A DNA stretch of 5,623 nt from Alistipes sp. (GCA_017501025.1 JAFVXS010000140.1:1-5623); one strand, 5' to 3'. Positions 1-5,402 are shown, numbered from the stretch's first letter. Notes: generated from the sequence alone by a model not told the origin. Made by a program: numbers and translations.

Positions 1-725
1 GCAGTTGGTTGGAGATACTGTCCTATGGTCAGCAGACGTACCCCTGCATCGCAAAGGTCCAACATCGTCTGACGTACCTCCTCTTCATTCTCACCAAGTC
101 CAACCATCAGACCGCTTTTGGTCACTACGCCCGATTGCGAGAGGTGACGCAGAACCTTCAACGAGGTTTCGTACGTTGCTCTCGAACGGAGTAGCGGCGT
201 CAGGCGGCTGACCGTTTCGATGTTGTGCCCGATGATATCGGGCTTTGAGGCGATGACCGTATCCAGATGTTCGGTCGCTCCCCCCAAATCGGAAATAAGG
301 AGCTCAATTGTTGCATTTGGCGACGATTTACGAATAGCATCGACGGTGGAAGCCCAATGTGCAGCACCTCCGTCGGGTAGATCGTCGCGAGTAACAGACG
401 TTACGACAACGTGTCGAAGTCGCATTAGTGAAACACTCTCCGCAACCCTTGCGGGTTCGTCAGCATCGGGTGGTGCAGGTCGTCCCGTCGCAGTCGCACA
501 AAAGCGGCAGTTACGGGTACAGACGTCGCCCAAAATCATAAATGTTGCAGTTCCTCGACTCCAACACTCTGCCTTGTTCGGACACCTTCCGCTGCTGCAA
601 ATTGTATGCAGTGAGTGTTGGCGAACGATACGCTCGACCTCCGCAAAAGCATCGCTATTGTGGAGTCGTATCTTCAACCAATCGGGCTTATGCTGGCAGC
701 CCACACCGTCATACAACTTCGGCAT
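1..725 (-). CDS. lipA: Lipoyl synthase, partial (C-terminus beyond left edge)
   Basis: Radical SAM enzyme that inserts two sulfur atoms into the octanoyl chain carried on lipoyl domains of 2-oxoacid dehydrogenases and the glycine cleavage H protein; cytoplasmic. My translation gives 241 residues in this window. Cys43, Cys48 and Cys54 form the CX4CX5C motif (CSSGRCPNKAEC) of the auxiliary 4Fe-4S cluster that supplies sulfur. Cys69, Cys73 and Cys76 form the CX3CX2C radical SAM motif (CTRNCRFC). Further family signatures are TSVTRDDLPDGGA, GHNIETVSRL, TKSGLMVGLGE and LTIGQYLQPT. The family is usually about 280-320 residues, so roughly 40-60 are missing, including the conserved C-terminal RSSYHA serine region. 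The ATG at 725 is well fixed because in-frame TAA and TGA codons lie just upstream. There is no Shine-Dalgarno, only an A-rich leader, as is usual in this phylum. All visible catalytic cysteines are intact, so the gene should be functional. Confidence 0.96.
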   Translation of the reverse strand, partial: MPKLYDGVGCQHKPDWLKIRLHNSDAFAEVERIVRQHSLHTICSSGRCPNKAECWSRGTATFMILGDVCTRNCRFCATATGRPAPPDADEPARVAESVSLMRLRHVVVTSVTRDDLPDGGAAHWASTVDAIRKSSPNATIELLISDLGGATEHLDTVIASKPDIIGHNIETVSRLTPLLRSRATYETSLKVLRHLSQSGVVTKSGLMVGLGENEEEVRQTMLDLCDAGVRLLTIGQYLQPT

Positions 726-755
726 TTTTTAAGTTCATTATTTTCCCAATTGATG

Positions 756-789
756 CAAAGGTATGAAAAAAATCATAGAATGATGCAAA
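756..789 (-). promoter_or_regulatory. Predicted lipA promoter (Bacteroidetes sigma type)
   Basis: On the minus strand, TACCTTTG (763 to 756) exactly fits the Bacteroidetes -7 consensus TAnnTTTG. A TTTG at 789 to 786 lies 22 bases upstream and fits the -33 element. Transcription would start near 749, giving a leader of about 25 bases before the lipA ATG. Both TTTG elements sit in the same 9-mer, TTTGCATCA, 30 bases apart. The -33 element overlaps one end of a perfect 20-base A/T palindrome (786-805). This is a motif match only; no start site is known. Confidence 0.72.
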
Positions 790-805
790 AAAATATATTT
801 TTTTG
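786..805. repeat. Perfect 20-bp A/T palindrome upstream of lipA
   Basis: C, seven A, TATA, seven T, G: the sequence equals its own reverse complement over 20 bases. It overlaps the predicted -33 element of lipA at its lower end. It could act as bent or easily melted promoter DNA, or be a by-product of A/T-rich sequence. No protein partner can be assigned. Confidence 0.6.
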
Positions 806-870
806 GAGAAAGGGCTATTTTTATGCCTTTTTCGAGGGGCGATAGTGCTGCACGACGCCGCAAAAGGGAG

Positions 871-915
871 ATTAGGGAATTTAAGGAATTTAGGGAATTT
901 AGGGAGTTTAGGGAG
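871..915. repeat. Tandem 9-mer array, five copies, TTTAGGGAA-like
   Basis: Five units in exact 9-base register start at 871, 880, 889, 898 and 907: ATTAGGGAA, TTTAAGGAA, TTTAGGGAA, TTTAGGGAG, TTTAGGGAG. Four contain TTAGGG. The complementary hexamer CCCTAA recurs, also with period 9, at 1166 and 1175. Because 9 is a multiple of 3, every frame through the array reads as a short-peptide repeat, which produces misleading small ORFs on both strands. I see no evidence that it is translated. Confidence 0.9.
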
Positions 916-952
916 AGCGACCAAAGCAGCGACAAGCGACAAAAGCGCCGCA

Positions 953-987
953 CTAGGACGGCTAGGACTACTAGGACTACTAGGACG
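953..987. repeat. Tandem 9-mer array, four copies of CTAGGACNN (left arm)
   Basis: CTAGGAC occurs at 953, 962, 971 and 980 with exact period 9; the two spacer bases are GG, TA, TA and GG. The array is the inverted partner of the TGTCCTA array at 1022-1055. Aligned antiparallel over 35 positions, 26 are Watson-Crick pairs and two more are G-U wobbles. The mismatches fall mostly in the spacer bases. Confidence 0.9.
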
Positions 988-1007
988 GGCGACCACAGCA
1001 AAAAAAT

Positions 1008-1022
1008 AGCCGCAAAGCGGCT
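1008..1022. repeat. Small perfect hairpin 1 (6-bp stem, AAA loop)
   Basis: AGCCGC, AAA, GCGGCT is a perfect 6-bp stem around a three-base loop. It sits at the tip of the larger inverted array pair (953-987 and 1022-1056), sharing base 1022 with the right arm. It is the first of seven similar hairpins up to 1239. Confidence 0.88.
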
Positions 1023-1056
1023 GTCCTATTTGTCCTATATGTCCCAGATGTCCTAG
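1022..1056. repeat. Tandem 9-mer array, four copies of TGTCCTANN (right arm)
   Basis: TGTCCTA occurs at 1022, 1031 and 1049, with the variant TGTCCCA at 1040, all in exact 9-base register. GTCCTA is the reverse complement of the TAGGAC core in the left arm, so the two arrays can pair as a long interrupted stem with a loop of about 34 bases. Confidence 0.9.
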
Positions 1057-1081
1057 AAAAAGCGAGGGAGTACAGCGAAAA

Positions 1082-1092
1082 CCGCAAAGCGG
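1082..1092. repeat. Small perfect hairpin 2 (4-bp stem, AAA loop)
   Basis: CCGC, AAA, GCGG. It shares the 11-base core CCGCAAAGCGG with hairpin 1, but the flanking bases do not extend the stem. Weak alone; its meaning comes from being one of a series. Confidence 0.7.
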
Positions 1093-1094
1093 AA

Positions 1095-1134
1095 GACCTT
1101 ACAAGACCTTAATTGACCTTACCCGACCTTATCG
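1095..1134. repeat. Tandem 10-mer array, four copies of GACCTTANNN
   Basis: GACCTTA starts at 1095, 1105, 1115 and 1125, each followed by three variable bases (CAA, ATT, CCC, TCG). The period is exactly 10, unlike the 9-base period of the neighbouring arrays. The last unit runs into the next small hairpin. Confidence 0.9.
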
Positions 1135-1161
1135 GCGAAGCCGTTGCCGCAGAGCGGCAAC
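1133..1161. repeat. Adjacent small perfect hairpins 3 and 4
   Basis: Hairpin 3 is CGGC, GAA, GCCG (1133-1143). Hairpin 4 is GTTGCCGC, AGA, GCGGCAAC (1143-1161), a perfect 8-bp stem with a three-base loop, the strongest of the series. The two share base 1143. Hairpin 4 runs directly into a run of eight C (1161-1168), which does not look like an intrinsic terminator on the plus strand because there is no T run. Confidence 0.85.
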
Positions 1162-1164
1162 CCC

Positions 1165-1191
1165 CCCCTAACGCCCCTAACACCCCTCGGC
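1165..1191. repeat. Short 9-mer array, about three copies of CCCCTAACN
   Basis: CCCCTAACG at 1165, CCCCTAACA at 1174 and the degraded CCCCTCGGC at 1183 keep exact 9-base register. CCCTAA is the reverse complement of the TTAGGG in the 871-915 array, so the outermost arrays of the cluster are also inverted relative to each other. Pairing across about 250 bases is possible in principle but weaker than that of the inner arms. Confidence 0.75.
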
Positions 1192-1239
1192 GACAGCCGC
1201 ATCGGCAAAGCCGATGAATACCCGTGTGGCAAAGCCACA
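1188..1239. repeat. Small hairpins 5, 6 and 7
   Basis: Hairpin 5 is CGGC, GACA, GCCG (1188-1199). Hairpin 6 is CATCGGC, AAA, GCCGATG (1200-1216), a perfect 7-bp stem. Hairpin 7 is TGTGGC, AAA, GCCACA (1225-1239), a perfect 6-bp stem. Hairpins 6 and 7 keep the GC-AAA-GC centre while the outer stem bases differ and still pair fully. Confidence 0.85.
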
Positions 1240-1246
1240 AATGTCA

Positions 1247-1274
1247 CAAAAAAGGGCGACAAATCTGCCGCCCT
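1247..1274 (-). terminator. Intrinsic terminator of the lipoprotein/outer-membrane operon
   Basis: Read on the minus strand, AGGGCG (1274-1269) pairs with CGCCCT (1258-1253) around a short loop that can add two more pairs (CA with TG) past one mismatch. It is followed by six T (1253-1248; the first T belongs to the stem). It lies 28 bases beyond the stop codon of the outer-membrane protein gene, the expected place for the operon end, and separates that operon from the repeat cluster and lipA. Confidence 0.85.
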
Positions 1275-1301
1275 CAATCTGCTAAATTTCCGTAAAAAGT
1301 T

Positions 1302-2645
1302 TTACTGTTTTTTGCCCACTTTCGGATAGCGTGTTCCGACCTTTCCGATAGGCACTCCGATACCGAATGTAACATTCATACGGCTCTGATTTACAGGGAT
1401 AAACTGTGGTGTAACTTTGCTCAACAGAACATCGGTACCGACAAAGAAATTGATACCCTTGTTAGGGCAGAAATTCAGTGCCAAACCAACGGCTGTGCCA
1501 CGGTTGTCAATCAACGAAAGACTACCCGAAACGTGGAGCCAATAGAGTGGTCGGAAGTTTGCTGCAAAAACGAGGTTGTGACGCACCTTTGTCTCCCAGA
1601 ATTTCACGCTGTAAAAGAGTCCGAGGCTGATGCGGCGTTGCAGGAACGAGTACTCTCCACCGATGTTGATAGCCGTACGCAACATATTTGTCTCGCCCTT
1701 GTTCTCCTCGGCATTGAGTTCGAAATCTTCGAGGTCGAAGTGTGGCTGTTTTGCACCGTGCTCGTCAATCTTTACACCGTCGAACATAATGCTCTCCTCC
1801 ATCGAAGCGATTTGTGTCTTGTTTTTGAACCAGAACATCGCACCGAGGTCGGTCACCGAAGCCGAGAGTTGGAGTTGAGGCAGTACGTCGTAAGTTACGC
1901 CGACATCAACGCCGACACCAAAGCCGCCCAAACCGCCAAAAGAGATATCGTTGAACGTGTAGGTCGAGCCATCCTGTCCGAGCTGCAAACCCGATACCGA
2001 GACATTGCCGAGAGCCGACATCTTCCACATATCGCCGGCCATATGGATATCGGCATTTTCGATATTTGCGTTGAGGCGACCTACGCCCAACAGAACTTTA
2101 CCGCGAATACCGAGGTGCCACTTTGGCTTTACCTGCCACGACCACGCAAAAGCAGCCTCTGCATAGGCCTCTGCCCGTGCTTGGAGATCTTCGATGGTGG
2201 TCGAGTTGCCGGTCTTCATAAACTCGAAGAGCGAGTATGGAAGATTGACATCTGCCGCAAGACGCAATCCGAGGTCGAACGACCAGAACGACTTGCCGTT
2301 TTTGGTGTAGGCACCAAATCCGAGGATATTCATTCGGGTATCGACACCGAGATAGTTTTCGGGATTGAGTTTATCGAGGGCGATAGAGCGGGATACGCTG
2401 CCGTCGAAAATTGTAGTGAGTTTTCCGTCGTGCGGAATAACGATGCTCGATAGCGAGATGTTACCCTCTGTGCCGACCTGAATACCGCCGATGACAGGGA
2501 TATTCACATAGCCGCGATAAGGGGCAAATGCGGGGTTCCACTGACTGCGGAGTGTTGAGCCCTCCATAAAGTAGGTGGTAGGGTTCTGTGCGACTGCCGT
2601 AACCATCAATGCAGCCGATGCTATTGTAAGAAGTAATTTTTTCAT
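1302..2645 (-). CDS. Predicted outer-membrane beta-barrel protein, DUF5723-like
   Basis: 447 residues. Residues 1-20 are a typical signal peptide: KK, a hydrophobic stretch, then AVAQ with cleavage likely after Gln20. The mature start, NPTTYFMEGSTLRSQWNPAFAP, resembles the opening of the Bacteroidetes DUF5723 family as I remember it; no search was run. The rest is rich in glycine and alternating aromatic/hydrophobic strands such as SFDLGLRLAADV, KWHLGIRGKVLLGVG and LGLFYSVKFWETKV, and ends FGIGVPIGKVG, as expected of an outer-membrane barrel. Length is normal for a barrel of this kind and no frameshift is seen. It follows the lipoprotein gene by 12 bases, so the two are almost certainly co-transcribed. 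The ATG at 2645 is chosen because the signal peptide begins there; upstream there is only a weak purine stretch (GAAGAG). Molecular function is unknown. Confidence 0.85.
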   Translation of the reverse strand: MKKLLLTIASAALMVTAVAQNPTTYFMEGSTLRSQWNPAFAPYRGYVNIPVIGGIQVGTEGNISLSSIVIPHDGKLTTIFDGSVSRSIALDKLNPENYLGVDTRMNILGFGAYTKNGKSFWSFDLGLRLAADVNLPYSLFEFMKTGNSTTIEDLQARAEAYAEAAFAWSWQVKPKWHLGIRGKVLLGVGRLNANIENADIHMAGDMWKMSALGNVSVSGLQLGQDGSTYTFNDISFGGLGGFGVGVDVGVTYDVLPQLQLSASVTDLGAMFWFKNKTQIASMEESIMFDGVKIDEHGAKQPHFDLEDFELNAEENKGETNMLRTAINIGGEYSFLQRRISLGLFYSVKFWETKVRHNLVFAANFRPLYWLHVSGSLSLIDNRGTAVGLALNFCPNKGINFFVGTDVLLSKVTPQFIPVNQSRMNVTFGIGVPIGKVGTRYPKVGKKQ

Positions 2646-2657
2646 CTCTTCACTGCT

Positions 2658-3617
2658 TTATAGGGTTAGACTGCCAATTTTGCGGAGGTGCAACTCGATA
2701 TGAGCCTCTTGTTTGAGGATTTCGACCTTGCCCGGATAGTAACGCTCGATGGTAAAGACGATAACTGCGGTCGAGCCGTTGAAGAGGTGCTCTACATCGT
2801 CGGCATAGATGCGTTTCTCGGGAATATCGGCCTCTTTGCCAAAAGCAAGAGCGATATTTTTGAACTCAATCGAGGTGTTCAAAACCTTTGGAGAGATTTT
2901 GATGTCGAATGGGAAACCACTATCGACGTGACCGGCAATAAAGAGTTGCTCGGTTGCCGATGGGTTGCTCTTGTAGCCGATATTGCCGATAATCATATTC
3001 TTGATATCGTCGGCAATGTCGATAGCAGGGATTTCGTACGACACATCGTCGAATGAGAGGTCGTTGAGTCGTCCCTCGCAGATTGTCTCAACAGCTTCGA
3101 CAGCGTAACTGTGGTCGGCTTCGAAGAGCGAGCGGATAACCGATACGGCCTGCTCGGTCGAAGCACTCTCCAAAGCGGCATACTCTGCATCGGAGATGTG
3201 TCCCTTCACGCAGTTGAGGTACTCTGCCTTGTGCTTTGTTGCGATAAGTTCAAAGACTTTGTCGGCTTTTGCCGAAGAGGTCTCCATCTCGGCAATCAGA
3301 GCCTTTACGATAGCGTCGAGATATGCAAAGTCGTGCATCAGACGCTCAACTTCGACATAATCTACTCCGTTAGGGAGTTGTGTAGGGAGCCAAATATCGG
3401 CCTCCTGATAGACATCGACAATGGACTCGGTGCCACTGCCCGAATTGTGTGTGAATGACTCGGCGTGGAATGACATCACTGCCAGCGGAGCCAAAAATTC
3501 GCTCTCGGCGTCGCCAATGGCGAAGTCACCTTCGAGATTCGAAAGGTCGTACTCCTTGTCGGTACACGACACTGCGGCAAAGAATACAACCGTCAAAATG
3601 AGTAGTAGTTTTCTCAT
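2658..3617 (-). CDS. Predicted lipoprotein of unknown function, operon partner of the barrel protein
   Basis: 319 residues. Residues 1-17 form a lipoprotein signal peptide (MRKLLLILTVVFFAAVS) with lipidation expected at Cys18; the residues after it, TDKEYDL, are charged. Bacteroidetes surface-export signals are acidic residues just after the cysteine, and this one is only a partial match, so location on the inner or outer face is open. The YDLSNLEGDFAIGD segment (23-36) resembles the start of many Bacteroidales lipoproteins. Residues about 88-185 look helical and rich in Ala, Glu and Lys; residues about 190-319 look beta-rich. I recognise no enzymatic motif. It is the first gene of a two-gene unit, and the linked barrel protein suggests they work together in the outer membrane. 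The ATG at 3617 lies directly after a duplicated A-rich leader. Confidence 0.85.
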   Translation of the reverse strand: MRKLLLILTVVFFAAVSCTDKEYDLSNLEGDFAIGDAESEFLAPLAVMSFHAESFTHNSGSGTESIVDVYQEADIWLPTQLPNGVDYVEVERLMHDFAYLDAIVKALIAEMETSSAKADKVFELIATKHKAEYLNCVKGHISDAEYAALESASTEQAVSVIRSLFEADHSYAVEAVETICEGRLNDLSFDDVSYEIPAIDIADDIKNMIIGNIGYKSNPSATEQLFIAGHVDSGFPFDIKISPKVLNTSIEFKNIALAFGKEADIPEKRIYADDVEHLFNGSTAVIVFTIERYYPGKVEILKQEAHIELHLRKIGSLTL

Positions 3618-3657
3618 AAGCGTTTTATTTTTTTGATAAGCGTTCTATTTTTTTTGA
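3617..3657. repeat. Tandem duplication of the leader touching the lipoprotein start codon
   Basis: Plus-strand 3617-3636 and 3637-3657 are adjacent copies of TAAGCGTTTTATTTTTTTGA; the second has one T-to-C change and one extra T (8 rather than 7). On the coding strand, each copy is an A-run, then ACGCTTAT. In the copy nearest the gene the last AT is followed by G, making the ATG start; in the other copy it is followed by C (ATC). The ribosome-binding region is therefore present twice, with only one start codon. Confidence 0.9.
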
Positions 3658-3680
3658 GTTGTTATTTCGGCTGATTCGGA

Positions 3681-3696
3681 TGTGATCGATGTCACT
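3681..3696. promoter_or_regulatory. CRP-like palindrome in the divergent region
   Basis: TGTGA, six bases, TCACT matches the TGTGA-N6-TCACA consensus of CRP/FNR-family regulators at nine of ten positions. Its centre is about 20 bases downstream of the predicted start of the lipoprotein operon, which would suit repression. It is about 200 bases upstream of the predicted cstA start, far for direct activation. CRP activates cstA in E. coli; whether a Bacteroidales homologue uses this site is inference. Confidence 0.4.
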
Positions 3697-3715
3697 TTTG
3701 GAATGACAGCTTTTG

Positions 3716-3723
3716 CAAATATA
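3716..3723 (-). promoter_or_regulatory. Predicted promoter of the lipoprotein operon (-7 element)
   Basis: Minus-strand TATATTTG (3723 to 3716) fits TAnnTTTG exactly. No clear -33 TTTG is seen. A perfect inverted repeat TATTTTC-ATA-GAAAATA (3728-3744) fills the region between -10 and -35 and could be an operator. The predicted start is near 3709, giving a leader of about 90 bases that includes the CRP-like site and the duplicated A-rich segment. Confidence 0.6.
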
Positions 3724-3727
3724 CGAA

Positions 3728-3744
3728 TATTTTCATAGAAAATA
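3728..3744. repeat. Inverted repeat in the spacer of the lipoprotein promoter
   Basis: TATTTTC, ATA, GAAAATA: perfect 7-base arms around three bases, just upstream of the -7 element. The position would let a bound protein block the promoter. It is very A/T-rich, so chance is a real alternative. Confidence 0.4.
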
Positions 3745-3873
3745 CGTTTTTTCCGATATTTTTACAGTTGTGCTGTGTCAAATTTCCCGAAGGTGGTACA
3801 TCAATGCGGTGGCAGAGGCGATTTTTTGCAGATAATATCGTGACAAAAAGGGTACAACTTTCAATAAATTTCG

Positions 3874-3881
3874 TATATTTG
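3874..3881 (+). promoter_or_regulatory. Predicted cstA promoter (-7 element)
   Basis: TATATTTG fits TAnnTTTG. With its flanks it is identical over 13 bases (TTCGTATATTTGC) to the promoter core of the divergent lipoprotein operon. No good -33 TTTG is seen at the expected distance. Transcription would begin near 3888, leaving a leader of about 87 bases. In that leader CTCTG (3903-3907) can pair with CAGAG (3925-3929); I do not recognise a riboswitch. Confidence 0.6.
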
Positions 3882-3974
3882 CGTATTGGTTCGGGGTGTT
3901 CTCTCTGTGGGTTGGCACTCCGGGCAGAGCGGATAGGAGATATTTTTGACAGATTTTAACCTAAAACTTGAAAT

Positions 3975-5402
3975 ATGATAACCTTTATTATCGGTTTGGT
4001 GGCACTTGTGGCTGCCTACTTCCTCTACGGTCGCTATCTCGACAAGGTTTGTCGAATTGATGCGGCGGCGGATGTTCCGAGTTCGAAACTCTACGACGGT
4101 GTCGATTATGTACCGATGCCTCGTTGGCGAACTTTTCTGATTCAACTGCTCAATATTGCGGGTATCGGGCCTATCTTTGGTGCCATTTTGGGTGCCTGCT
4201 TTGGTCCTGTGGCGTTTTTGTGGATTACGTTGGGCGGAATATTTATGGGTGCGATGCACGATTACATTTCGGGTGTGATATTGGTGCGTAACGAGGGTTT
4301 GAGCATCCCCGAAATCACATCCCGTTATCTCGGTCGCGGCATTGGTCAGCTGATGCGTGTATTCTCGTTGGTGTTGCTCGTTTTGGTGGGTGTGGTATTT
4401 ATGCGAAGCCCTGCAAGCATTATCGCGGGGATGGTTGGCGAGGAGTACTATTGGTGGCTGATTGCCATTATTATAGCTTACTATTTCTTGGCTACACTGC
4501 TTCCGGTCGATAAGGTTATCGGCAAGCTCTATCCTGTTTTTGGTGCGGCTCTGCTGTTTATGGCGTTGGGAATTTTGGGAGTATTGCTCTTTGGCGACTA
4601 TGTCGTTCCCGACCTCACTTCGTTCGAGAATCATCAACTCAATAAGGAGTCAATGCCAATCGTGCCGACTCTCTTCATCACTATCGCCTGTGGTGCAATT
4701 TCGGGTTTCCACGCAACGCAGTCGCCTATGATGGCACGTTGTGTAAACTCCGAGCGTGAGTGCCGTATGGTATTCTACGGCTCGATGATTGCCGAGTCTA
4801 TCATCGCTCTGATTTGGGCTGCTATGGCTATGGCATTCTTCTCCGGCGAAGAGGGTGGTCTTGCGGGTCAGTTGGCTGCACACGGCAACAATGCTGCGTG
4901 GGTGGTAAATACCGTTTCGGGTAAGACGTTGGGCGTAGTTGGTGGCGTTCTGACTCTGTTGGGTGTCGTTGCAGCACCTATCACGTCGGGCGATACGGCA
5001 TTCCGCTCGGCTCGACTCACCGTGGCAGATATCTTCCACGTCGAGCAGCGTTCAAAGACGAAACGTCTGGCTATCAGTTCTGTGATTTTTACCGTTGCTC
5101 TGCTGTTGCTCTTTGTCGATTTCGATGTTGTTTGGCGTTACTTTTCGTGGAGCAATCAGGCTTTGGCGGTTATCGTCTTGTGGTGCATCGTGGCATACCT
5201 CTACAAACACCGCAGCAACTATTGGATTGCTCTGTTGCCTGCACTCTTTATGACCTATATCTGTGCGACGTTTATGTTCACCTCTAATCAGTTTGTGGGT
5301 ATGGGTTCTGTTCCTATGGCATATATTTTGGGAGGTGTTGTAGCGGTGGTTATTGCACTGCTCTTCCTCTATCGTATGTATCGCGAGTACGGCAAAAAGT
5401 AA
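3975..5402 (+). CDS. cstA: CstA-family transporter, short form (carbon starvation protein A)
   Basis: 475-residue inner-membrane protein with about 12-13 predicted transmembrane helices. In E. coli, CstA and its relative BtsT take up pyruvate and, in the older view, peptides when carbon is scarce. Family signatures seen here: GPIFGAILGACFGP (65-78), GAMHDY (92-97), CGAISGFHATQSPMMARC (239-256) and ITSGDTAFRSARL (336-348), all in conserved order. E. coli CstA is about 700 residues; this is the shorter version common in Bacteroidetes, not a truncation, since the reading frame ends naturally after a last helix (about 445-467) and a charged tail (YREYGKK). The ATG at 3975 is the natural start because a hydrophobic helix begins at residue 2; the leader is A-rich with no Shine-Dalgarno. 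The stop overlaps the next gene's start. The substrate in this organism is not proven; starvation or CRP-type control is an inference. Confidence 0.93.
   Translation: MITFIIGLVALVAAYFLYGRYLDKVCRIDAAADVPSSKLYDGVDYVPMPRWRTFLIQLLNIAGIGPIFGAILGACFGPVAFLWITLGGIFMGAMHDYISGVILVRNEGLSIPEITSRYLGRGIGQLMRVFSLVLLVLVGVVFMRSPASIIAGMVGEEYYWWLIAIIIAYYFLATLLPVDKVIGKLYPVFGAALLFMALGILGVLLFGDYVVPDLTSFENHQLNKESMPIVPTLFITIACGAISGFHATQSPMMARCVNSERECRMVFYGSMIAESIIALIWAAMAMAFFSGEEGGLAGQLAAHGNNAAWVVNTVSGKTLGVVGGVLTLLGVVAAPITSGDTAFRSARLTVADIFHVEQRSKTKRLAISSVIFTVALLLLFVDFDVVWRYFSWSNQALAVIVLWCIVAYLYKHRSNYWIALLPALFMTYICATFMFTSNQFVGMGSVPMAYILGGVVAVVIALLFLYRMYREYGKK

Noticed and set aside
220..732. 170-codon open frame on the plus strand.
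   Set aside because: It is antisense to lipA, whose catalytic cysteine motifs are intact on the other strand.
871..915. Telomere-like TTAGGG repeats.
   Set aside because: The unit is 9 bases, not 6, and the setting is an internal bacterial intergenic region; the hexamer match is probably chance.
709..1056. Small open frames on both strands through the repeat cluster, with peptide repeats such as NSL, KFP and EFR.
   Set aside because: A 9-base repeat gives a tripeptide repeat in every frame. The frames overlap the lipA promoter, have low complexity, and no one frame stands out.
871..1239. CRISPR array.
   Set aside because: Units are 9-10 bases without spacers of 30 or so bases, and there are no cas genes.
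1292..1305. GTAAAA/TTTTAC inverted repeat followed by T-rich DNA, as a second terminator.
   Set aside because: The loop would be only two bases and the stem is A/T only; it overlaps the stop codon. The G/C stem at 1253-1274 with a T run is a much better terminator.
1533..2453. 306-codon open frame on the plus strand.
   Set aside because: It lies antisense inside the barrel-protein gene, which has a signal peptide, family-like sequence and a terminator; the plus-strand product resembles nothing I know.
3888..3974. Riboswitch in the cstA leader.
   Set aside because: Only one 5-bp pairing (3903-3907 with 3925-3929) was found and no known conserved aptamer core.
3861..4637. 258-codon open frame on the minus strand.
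   Set aside because: It is antisense to the clear CstA family motifs; its product is polar, low in hydrophobic residues and looks like reversed transporter sequence.
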